Shown here in pieces: positions 1 through 4,457 of a stretch of 5,297 nucleotides of DNA (positions are counted from its first letter, which is position 1; each line of letters starts with the position of its first letter). Origin of the DNA: Deltaproteobacteria bacterium (GTDB lineage: Bacteria > Desulfobacterota > GWC2-55-46); assembly GCA_016182705.1 (NCBI GenBank), contig JACPGA010000050.1, forward strand, positions 1 through 5,297, written 5' to 3'. A program made the translations under genes and the position numbers. The notes below the pieces were generated by a model. That model saw only the letters and a list, made by a program, of their open reading frames with translations, was not told the DNA's origin and did no database searches.

Positions 1-170
1 ATGATGCTCTTGCCGTTGACTTCCTGGCCGCTCTTTTCGACCAGTATCTCAGATGCGAACTTGTTTGAGAGCTGTACGAAAAGGGCCGCGGCCCTGGCGT
101 GCAGCCCGAGTTTGTTCTTTATGGTGAATGTCTGTGCCAGATTGGAATCCTTTCCTTGTCCGTTGTTCAT
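1..170 (-). CDS. ptsH: HPr phosphocarrier protein, 3' end cut by the window edge
   Basis: HPr is the small cytoplasmic phosphocarrier that takes phosphate from Enzyme I and passes it to EIIA proteins. Fifty-six residues are visible, starting at the ATG at 170-168; the frame runs off the window at base 1. The motif GLHARAAALFV holds the active-site His24 (His15 in standard numbering) and Arg26 (Arg17). VNGKSI holds Ser55, exactly 31 residues after the His, as expected for Ser46, the site modified by HprK/P. The N-terminus, MNNGQGKDSNLAQ, is about nine residues longer than usual. No start codon lies closer to the domain and none is seen in frame upstream. The ribosome binding site is weak: AAGG only 3 nt before ATG, with a GGAG further up. 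The gene follows EIIB by 73 nt, in which I see no clear terminator. About 30-35 C-terminal residues should lie outside the window. The family call is secure. Confidence 0.93.
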   Translation of the reverse strand, partial: MNNGQGKDSNLAQTFTIKNKLGLHARAAALFVQLSNKFASEILVEKSGQEVNGKSI

Positions 171-243
171 ACGCCTTGGATAGATCGCTCCGTTCGTTAT
201 TTTAAAAAGCCACGGGGGCCGGTGAACATTTCTTACTGGCCCG

Positions 244-705
244 TCAGGGGGTATACTCCCTGGATTCGTTCTTCGGTATATCCCTTATCTCGATCGACAC
301 TCCCAGGTCGCGAAACCTTTTCAAATGCGCCTCGTCCTCGCGGTTGACGATGATGGACGGGGTTATGGCCCTGCCGTCGTCCTCATGGTGTATGTTGCCC
401 AGGTTTATCGAGGAGAACTTCATTCCGAATTCGTAGAGCCTCATGGCGTCCCTCAATTCGCCGACAACGAGCATGATCCTTGAAGAGGCGCCCTCGCCCC
501 TAAGATAGGCAACAGTATCCGCCACAGACTTCACTATGACGCTCAATTCGTTACAGCCGCAGGCGGATATTATCTCGCTCACGAGGCTGTCGGAAGCCGC
601 CTCGTCAGAAGCGACCACCAGGGAGTCCGCCTTTATGAACGGTACCCAGGAGCAGATTATCTGCCCGTGAAGAAGCCTGTCGTCGACCCTGATTAGAATG
701 ACCAT
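244..705 (-). CDS. PTS mannose/fructose/sorbose-family EIIB component
   Basis: Cytoplasmic phosphotransfer subunit of the mannose-type (PTS-II Man) family, which takes phosphate from a mannose-type EIIA and normally gives it to sugar bound by EIIC/EIID. The 153 residues match the usual single-domain length. IRVDDRLLHGQI at residues 5-16 carries the expected phosphorylated His13. INLGNIHH (100-107) and the ITPSIIV (114-120) to LGVSIEIRDIP (134-144) stretch fit the C-terminal half of the fold. There is no signal peptide or membrane segment. The ATG at 705-703 has a close AGGTGA, 2 nt before it. The gene lies between EIIA (beyond a 211-nt gap filled by a palindromic repeat) and HPr. With no EIIC or EIID beside it, its phosphate acceptor is unclear and a regulatory role is plausible. 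I give no symbol because the sugar specificity cannot be read. Confidence 0.92.
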   Translation of the reverse strand: MVILIRVDDRLLHGQIICSWVPFIKADSLVVASDEAASDSLVSEIISACGCNELSVIVKSVADTVAYLRGEGASSRIMLVVGELRDAMRLYEFGMKFSSINLGNIHHEDDGRAITPSIIVNREDEAHLKRFRDLGVSIEIRDIPKNESREYTP

Positions 706-710
706 GTCAC

Positions 711-881
711 CTGAGGCGTCTTGAGGCTACCTCTAAAAATTGCTCTTTTTCCTGACCTTAAGCGTCAGGGCGTAAATAAAAATGCTCACATATTCTCATA
801 TATGCTGTGCTTTTTATTTCCGCCCTTCCTTGACCTCAGAAAAAATATCTGCTTTTTAGAGGCAGCCTTAAAAAGCCTTAA
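711..881. repeat. AT-rich near-palindromic element with terminal inverted repeats (MITE-like)
   Basis: The two ends are inverted copies. Bases 721-739 (TTGAGGCTACCTCTAAAAA) match the reverse complement of 853-871 (TTAAGGCTGCCTCTAAAAA) at 17 of 19 positions. The match continues more weakly outward to 711 and 881, because each end carries a second, 10-bp-shifted copy of its tip: TGAGGC at 712 and 722, AGCCTTAA at 864 and 874. The centre is itself a long hairpin (768-825). The segments between centre and ends are partly complementary, so the whole could fold into one arm. It is visibly AT-rich against GC-rich flanking genes and codes for nothing convincing. It fills the EIIA-EIIB gap and stops beside the EIIB ribosome binding site. 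No clear target-site duplication is seen. It could be a non-autonomous mobile element, a dispersed palindromic repeat, or an intercistronic RNA structure. Confidence 0.6.
768..825. other. Long imperfect hairpin at the centre of the palindromic element
   Basis: GGGCG at 768-772 pairs with CGCCC at 821-825. After one mismatch, AAATAAAAA at 774-782 pairs with TTTTTATTT at 811-819. After small bulges, CATAT at 789-793 pairs with ATATG at 800-804 around a 6-nt loop. That gives about 23 base pairs in 58 nt. A separate small hairpin, CCTGAC (751-756) with GTCAGG (764-769), overlaps its base by two nt and would compete slightly. There is no U-tract right after it on either strand, so it is not a standard intrinsic terminator. 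In the operon mRNA it could stabilise the upstream transcript or modulate EIIB expression. Confidence 0.6.
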
Positions 882-906
882 CTTTTATTTTATCAAAAAC
901 ACGAAA

Positions 907-922
907 AAATAGCAGACTATTT
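907..922 (-). terminator. Weak AT-rich stem with T-tract at the end of the EIIA gene
   Basis: On the minus strand AAATAG and CTATTT form a 6-bp stem with a 4-nt loop. The stem includes the EIIA stop codon and is followed by more T residues, then a second T-run. The stem has only one G-C pair, so it would be a poor terminator and may simply reflect the AT-rich spacer. It is recorded because it sits exactly at a gene end. Confidence 0.2.
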
Positions 923-1321
923 GCGGTCCTTGAGCATCTCACCAGCCAGAACAATGGATTTCTGGCCGTAATCCTTGAGCAGCGCGGCAAGCTCGTGGAT
1001 GGGCTTATCCGACCTGTGCCCCACGAATTTTATAAGCATCGGCAGATTTACCCCGGTTATTACCTCGACTTTGCCGGAGTTCATCAGGGACAAGGCTATG
1101 TTGGTCGGGGTGCCTCCGAACATATCCGTGAACACGACGGCCCCATTGCCGGAGTCGACCTCTTTTATGGCGGCCGAGACGACCCCTCTTATGCCGTCAG
1201 TGGAGTCCGTGCTCACGACCGACACGGCCTTCACCTTCTCCATCTTCCCTGTTATCGCTTCGGCGGCCTCAACGAGCGCCTCCGCGAGCCTTCCATGAGT
1301 GATAACTACAGCTCCTACCAT
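917..1321 (-). CDS. PTS mannose-family EIIA component
   Basis: Cytoplasmic mannose-type EIIA that accepts phosphate from HPr and passes it to the partner EIIB. The 134 residues equal one EIIA-Man domain with no fused EIIB, unlike E. coli ManX, which is a IIA-IIB fusion. VVITHG at residues 5-10 gives the phosphorylated His9. FTDMFGGTPTN at 64-74 contains Asp66, which orients the His in this family, and TGVNLPM at 89-95 is the usual following motif. The start is ATG at 1321-1319 with AGGTGG four nt upstream. It follows rapZ by 21 nt, so is probably in the same transcript. The separate EIIB lies beyond a 211-nt AT-rich palindromic spacer. Its place next to hprK and rapZ, without a permease, fits a regulatory phosphorelay (inference). 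Confidence 0.94.
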   Translation of the reverse strand: MVGAVVITHGRLAEALVEAAEAITGKMEKVKAVSVVSTDSTDGIRGVVSAAIKEVDSGNGAVVFTDMFGGTPTNIALSLMNSGKVEVITGVNLPMLIKFVGHRSDKPIHELAALLKDYGQKSIVLAGEMLKDRK

Positions 1322-1342
1322 ATCTCCACCTGTTTGAAAGTA

Positions 1343-2206
1343 TCAGGACTTCTTTATGTCCCTGTGCCTTTTCCTTATCGTTACCATCTCTGGATGAAAC
1401 CCGTCGGCTATTGCTTCGACCATCGCCACCGACCTGTGCTTGCCGCCTGTGCAGCCCACCGCTATGGTGAGATAGGACTTGCCCTCTTTCCAGTAAAGCG
1501 GGATGAGGTAGTCGAGAAAGTTCCTGAAACGCTCAAGGAACTCCTTTGCCTCCTCCCTTGAAAGGATGTAATCCCTTACGGGCTTTTCCAGCCCGTCGTG
1601 CCTCTTCAGGGAATTCACGAAATAAGGGTTGGGCAGGAACCTGACGTCGATAACAAGGTCGGCGTCCGTAGGCAGGCCGTAGCGGTAGCCGAACGAGATG
1701 AAGTTCAGGGACATCTTCTCCCTCGTGACCGGCCCGGAGTAGTGCTCTTTTATTATGTCCCGGAGCTGGTGCACGTTGAACTCGGTCGTGTCGACCACTT
1801 TATCGGCAAGAGACTTAAGGTCTTTGAGGAGCTCCCTTTCCCTTAAAAGGCCTTCCATCGGGCTTTCATCGGCCGCGAGCGGGTGCCTCCTCCTGGTCTC
1901 GGAAAACCTCCTCACCAGCGCGTCGTCCGAGGCCTCGAGGTATATGAGCTCCATATGATAGCCGGAAGTCTTCAGGTCAGAGAAGACCTGGACGAAGTCC
2001 TTGAGGAACTCCCGTTCGCGCACGTCTATGACCGCGGCGACCCTGGCTATCTCCCCGCTTCTGGCGAGCAGCTCCATGAACCTGGGCAGGAGGGCCACGG
2101 GCATGTTGTCAACGCAGTAGTAACCCAGGTCTTCAAGGGCCTTTATGGCGGTGCTTTTGCCTGAGCCGGATGGGCCGCTCAGCACTACTGCTCTTATATC
2201 ATTCAC
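1343..2206 (-). CDS. rapZ: RapZ nucleotide-binding regulator (YvcJ/RNase adapter family)
   Basis: RapZ proteins bind and hydrolyse nucleotides. In E. coli RapZ also binds the small RNAs GlmZ/GlmY and guides RNase E to control glucosamine-6-phosphate synthase; whether it does so here is unknown. The 287 residues match the full family length (284 in E. coli). Walker A GPSGSGKST is at 11-19. FSETRRRHPL is at 101-110, the family block starting SFGYRYGLPTDADL is at 171-184, and GCTGGKHRSV is at 251-260. The tail RKRHRDIKKS is strongly basic, like the RNA-binding end of the E. coli protein. The start is GTG at 2206, directly after the hprK stop (TAAGTG), with only a distant AAGGGG, so translation is probably coupled to hprK. 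EIIA follows 21 nt later. Confidence 0.96.
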   Translation of the reverse strand: MNDIRAVVLSGPSGSGKSTAIKALEDLGYYCVDNMPVALLPRFMELLARSGEIARVAAVIDVREREFLKDFVQVFSDLKTSGYHMELIYLEASDDALVRRFSETRRRHPLAADESPMEGLLRERELLKDLKSLADKVVDTTEFNVHQLRDIIKEHYSGPVTREKMSLNFISFGYRYGLPTDADLVIDVRFLPNPYFVNSLKRHDGLEKPVRDYILSREEAKEFLERFRNFLDYLIPLYWKEGKSYLTIAVGCTGGKHRSVAMVEAIADGFHPEMVTIRKRHRDIKKS

Positions 2207-3145
2207 TTATTTCTTGAACCCCTTCATGGCGTTGTCCAGCTCTCGTTCTAAAGCCTTTGCGGAGTGGTGCCCCATTATCTTCAATATCTGGTTCCTGGCC
2301 GCTACCTCGACTATTGTGGCGACGCTCCTGCCGGGGCTCACCGGGACCTTCAGGTACGGCAGGTCTACCCCGAGGATGTTATAGGTGTTCTCCTCAAACC
2401 CTAATCTGTCGTACTCGACCTCTATCTCCCACTTCACCAGCTCCACCACAAGGTCCATCTGCTTTTTTTCCCTGATGGCGGTGATGCCGTAGAGGTCTTT
2501 TATGTTCAATATGCCAAGCCCCCTTATCTCCATGTGGTAGCGGATAAGGTCGGAGCTGGTGCCGAAGAGCACCGAAGGGGGCATCTTCTTCACTATGACT
2601 ATATCATCCGAGACGAGCCTGTAGCCCCTGGAGACCAGGTCAAGGGCGCATTCGCTCTTGCCTATGCCGCTTTTGCCTATTATGAGTATGCCTACCCCGA
2701 GCACGTCGGTCAGAACGCCGTGCAGGGTGGTCGAGGGCGCGAGCCTCTCTTCCAGGTACTTGGTTATGCCTTCAATGAGGATGGAAGAAGTGTAGATGGT
2801 CTTGAAGAGCGGTATTTCCCTGGTGCGGCACATCTCGACGAGGAAAGCCGGAGGCTCAAGGTCCCTGGTGACCACGATAGCGGGTATGCCGGGCCTCGCG
2901 AGATACCTCAGCACGTCCTCGATGTGTTCAACTTCGAGGCTGTTCAAATAGCCTATCTCGGCGGCGCCGAATATCTGAAGCCTGTCAGGGTGAAGCTCCT
3001 CGAGCAGGCCCGTCAGAAGAAGCCCGGGCTTCTGTATGCGCGAGGTGGTGACTTCCCTGTCAAGGCCGCGCTCGCCCGCGATGAGGCTCAGGCCGAAACG
3101 CTCGGCCTGCCTGCCTTCTATAAGCTCTTTAACGGGTACGCCCAT
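2207..3145 (-). CDS. hprK: HPr kinase/phosphorylase
   Basis: Bifunctional cytoplasmic enzyme that phosphorylates HPr on its regulatory Ser (Ser46 type) and removes that phosphate by phosphorolysis. The 312 residues are full length. An N-terminal DRTGG-like domain (about 1-130) precedes the catalytic domain. TLHGVL at 140-145 carries catalytic His142. The P-loop GKSGIGKS is at 157-164, followed by SECALDL. SDD at 179-181 holds the paired Asp. The family signature EIRGLGILNIKDLYG is at 206-220, and VPVSPGRSVATIVEVAARN at 267-285 is the C-terminal capping/phosphatase motif. The start is ATG at 3145 with AGGA about five nt upstream, 19 nt after ptsN. Its substrate Ser (Ser55) is present in the HPr at the left edge, so kinase and target share the cluster. 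All key residues appear intact. Confidence 0.97.
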   Translation of the reverse strand: MGVPVKELIEGRQAERFGLSLIAGERGLDREVTTSRIQKPGLLLTGLLEELHPDRLQIFGAAEIGYLNSLEVEHIEDVLRYLARPGIPAIVVTRDLEPPAFLVEMCRTREIPLFKTIYTSSILIEGITKYLEERLAPSTTLHGVLTDVLGVGILIIGKSGIGKSECALDLVSRGYRLVSDDIVIVKKMPPSVLFGTSSDLIRYHMEIRGLGILNIKDLYGITAIREKKQMDLVVELVKWEIEVEYDRLGFEENTYNILGVDLPYLKVPVSPGRSVATIVEVAARNQILKIMGHHSAKALERELDNAMKGFKK

Positions 3146-3164
3146 GCGTTCCTGCGGGCCGGAT

Positions 3165-3635
3165 TCAGACGATGCTGTTCTTTCTCTCGGCCTCGATTAT
3201 TATCCTGTATATCTCGGATCTGTCGTTAGCGTCCATGAGCTTCATCCTGAAATCCTGGCTCTTCAACAGATGGGAGATGCTCGCCAGGACCTTCAAGTGC
3301 GCGGCGGCGGAATTCTCAGGCGCCATGATAACGAAGAACAGGTGTACGGGAAGGTTGTCCATGGAACTGAAATTCACGCCCTTCCTGCTCCTGCCGAAAA
3401 AGACCTTCAGGTCGGAAAGCCCCTTTATCTTGCCGTGAGGTATGGCTACGCCGTGCCCTATGCCGGTCGTGCCGAGCTTTTCCCTGTCAAGCAGCGCTTT
3501 GAGCACTCTTTCCCTGTCGATGGAATCGACCCTTGAGGAAATATCATCGACCATCTCGCCGAGGACATCTGCCTTGTCCCTGGCCTTGAGGTCCGTTATG
3601 ATATTCTCTTCACTAAGGACGTCAGCCAGCCTCAT
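3165..3635 (-). CDS. ptsN: PTS EIIA-Ntr regulatory protein (fructose-type EIIA)
   Basis: EIIA of the nitrogen PTS, a cytoplasmic protein whose phosphorylation state regulates partners such as potassium transport and stress systems in other proteobacteria. It is a single fructose/mannitol-type EIIA domain of 156 residues, the usual PtsN length. GIGHGVAIPHGK at 58-69 contains the phosphorylated His67 (His73 in E. coli). AAHLKVLA at 111-118 supplies the second conserved His (113). The N-terminus MRLADVLSEENIITDL is typical of the family. The start is ATG at 3635-3633 with AAGGGTGAG a few nt upstream. It lies between hpf and hprK, as in many rpoN clusters. The 164-nt gap from hpf contains a strong hairpin, so ptsN may have its own promoter or depend on read-through. 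Confidence 0.95.
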   Translation of the reverse strand: MRLADVLSEENIITDLKARDKADVLGEMVDDISSRVDSIDRERVLKALLDREKLGTTGIGHGVAIPHGKIKGLSDLKVFFGRSRKGVNFSSMDNLPVHLFFVIMAPENSAAAHLKVLASISHLLKSQDFRMKLMDANDRSEIYRIIIEAERKNSIV

Positions 3636-3718
3636 AGTAGCTCACCCTTGCTTAATTGCTTTTGAACCTGCCACACGGAACTTACGGGGCGGATGCTGAA
3701 TGGATAATCGCCTGTGGA

Positions 3719-3760
3719 CCCGGGCTTCAAGACCGGGCCGGGGATGTTTAAAGGCCCCGG
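3719..3760. other. Two GC-rich hairpins competing with the hpf terminator
   Basis: CCCGG (3719-3723) pairs with CCGGG (3733-3737) around a 9-nt loop. CCGGGG (3738-3743) pairs with CCCCGG (3755-3760) around an 11-nt loop. The second stem uses the same bases (3755-3760) as one arm of the terminator hairpin at 3753-3776, so those two folds exclude each other. In the minus-strand transcript the terminator arm is made first. The alternative fold could act as an anti-terminator, or it may only reflect repeated CCGGG words. Confidence 0.4.
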
Positions 3761-3776
3761 GACGCTGCCCGGGGCC
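3753..3776 (-). terminator. Probable intrinsic terminator or attenuator after hpf
   Basis: On the minus strand GGCCCCGGG and CCCGGGGCC form a perfect 9-bp, almost all G-C stem with a 6-nt loop, starting 23 nt after the hpf stop codon. It is followed by TTTAAAC, a short and imperfect T-tract. The stem strength and position fit a terminator or a 3'-end-stabilising structure. The poor T-run suggests partial read-through into ptsN. Confidence 0.6.
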
Positions 3777-3799
3777 GGAGACAGATTATCAGAAACCGG

Positions 3800-4285
3800 T
3801 CAGCGCGTCGTCTCTATTAGCCCGAAGCCGCCGTCCTTGCGCCTGTACATTACGACTTCCATCTGCATCGAAGCCTCTTCAACGGACATGGGCTTCACGA
3901 ACTGGTTTTCCTTTTTGGTTATCCTGGGAACTCCGGGGACAACAGCCTCGGCGCCTTCAGTCGCGGCGTACCTTATTGAAACGGGCTCGCCGTTCTGCTT
4001 GTGCTCCTTGACCTTGTCCTTGTGCTTCGTGGCCTGGCCAAGGAGCTTGTCGAGGACTATGTCGATGGCGGCATACATGTCCTGGGTGTCTCCCTGCGCC
4101 TTTATGTTAACGCCGTTGGCCGTAACCGTGGCGTCGGCTATGTGCCTTATCTTCTCGATGGAAAGCACCCAGTGTATCTCGACCGGCTCGGAAAGATACT
4201 TGCTGAGACGCTCTGATTTCTCTTCCGCATAGATCTTCAGGGGTTCGGATGAATCCATATGCCTGAAAGTGACGCTGACGTGCAT
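3800..4285 (-). CDS. hpf: Ribosome hibernation promoting factor, long type with shortened C-terminal domain
   Basis: HPF binds the 30S decoding region and idles ribosomes. The long type also dimerises ribosomes into 100S particles through its C-terminal domain. The 161 residues comprise an S30AE domain (about 1-100), with MHVSVTFRHMDSSEPLKIYAEEK at the start and HIADATVTANG at 48-58, then a linker and a C-terminal domain. This last keeps the block FVKPMSVEEASMQME (129-143) and MYRRKDGGFGLIE (146-158). Between them the family normally has roughly 18-19 residues, like LLGHDFFVFRNAETGEVN, which are absent here. The surrounding frame is uninterrupted, so this is an in-frame loss or an assembly artefact, not a frameshift. 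The start is ATG at 4285 with GGAGGT six nt upstream, a strong site. It sits after rpoN, as is usual, and may have its own promoter. Confidence 0.93.
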   Translation of the reverse strand: MHVSVTFRHMDSSEPLKIYAEEKSERLSKYLSEPVEIHWVLSIEKIRHIADATVTANGVNIKAQGDTQDMYAAIDIVLDKLLGQATKHKDKVKEHKQNGEPVSIRYAATEGAEAVVPGVPRITKKENQFVKPMSVEEASMQMEVVMYRRKDGGFGLIETTR

Positions 4286-4365
4286 TGACTGACCTCCGAT
4301 TGTAATAAAATGGCGAACTTGAGCCGGGCTTCGCGCCCAACCTCTCGTAACAGTAAAAAACCTGA

Positions 4366-4390
4366 CCCTCTTTTTTAATTCTTAAGAGGG
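4366..4390. other. 7-bp inverted repeat overlapping the putative hpf promoter
   Basis: CCCTCTT at 4366-4372 is complementary to AAGAGGG at 4384-4390, with an 11-nt AT-rich loop. On the minus strand it is followed by TCAGG and then TTTTTT. It could be a weak rpoN terminator with an offset T-run, or an operator, because it covers the spacer and -10 region of the candidate promoter. Confidence 0.35.
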
Positions 4391-4400
4391 GAAAAGTCAA
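4372..4400 (-). promoter_or_regulatory. Possible sigma-70-type promoter upstream of hpf
   Basis: On the minus strand TTGACT (4400-4395, 5 of 6 to consensus) is followed after 17 nt by TAAAAA (4377-4372, 4 of 6). Transcription would start near 4365, leaving an 80-nt leader before hpf. The spacing is ideal, but the -10 is imperfect and the region is AT-rich, so a chance match is possible. No sigma-54 (-24/-12) site was found here. Confidence 0.35.
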
Positions 4401-4432
4401 CATATTTGCGGGAAAGTTGATTTTAAAGGCGC

Positions 4433-4455
4433 GCCCGGCAAAGGCTTGGGCCGGC
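4433..4455 (-). terminator. Bulged hairpin directly after rpoN, weak terminator candidate
   Basis: On the minus strand GCCGGC and GCCGGGC form six G-C pairs with one bulged base and a 10-nt loop, beginning 2 nt after the rpoN stop. What follows is GCGCCTTTAAAA, with only three T residues, so termination would be inefficient. It may partly uncouple hpf from rpoN. Confidence 0.35.
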
Positions 4456-4457
4456 TG

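Noticed and set aside
171..243. Possible terminator or promoter between EIIB and ptsH
   Set aside because: Short GC stems (such as GGGCC/GGCCC with a 17-nt loop) and a TAAAAT -10-like word occur, but no stem sits right before the T-run and no -35 lies at proper spacing.
721..912. Plus-strand frame of 63 codons in the EIIA-EIIB gap
   Set aside because: It starts inside the inverted repeat (TTG start), has an AT-driven K/N/F-rich composition, and is explained by the palindromic element rather than by a gene.
995..1561. Open plus-strand frame of 188 codons across EIIA and rapZ
   Set aside because: It lies antisense to two well-recognised genes, has no family resemblance and no good ribosome binding site. 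It is a by-product of biased codon use.
2534..3229. Open plus-strand frame of 231 codons over hprK
   Set aside because: Antisense to a full-length hprK with all motifs intact. The translation shows no recognisable domain. A similar shadow at 3036-3536 over ptsN/hprK is rejected for the same reason.
3658..3673. Sigma-54 promoter-like TGGCAG...GC upstream of ptsN on the minus strand
   Set aside because: The GG and GC elements are one base too far apart and the -12 element reads AAGC instead of TTGC.
3691..3761. Resemblance to a selenocysteine tRNA on the plus strand (CCGGGCTTCAAGACCGG followed by a GC-rich stem)
   Set aside because: The anticodon-arm-like and long-variable-arm-like parts are suggestive, but no acceptor stem, no convincing D-arm and no T-arm with TTCGA can be found. 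GC-rich terminator hairpins explain it better. A covariance-model tRNA search would settle it.
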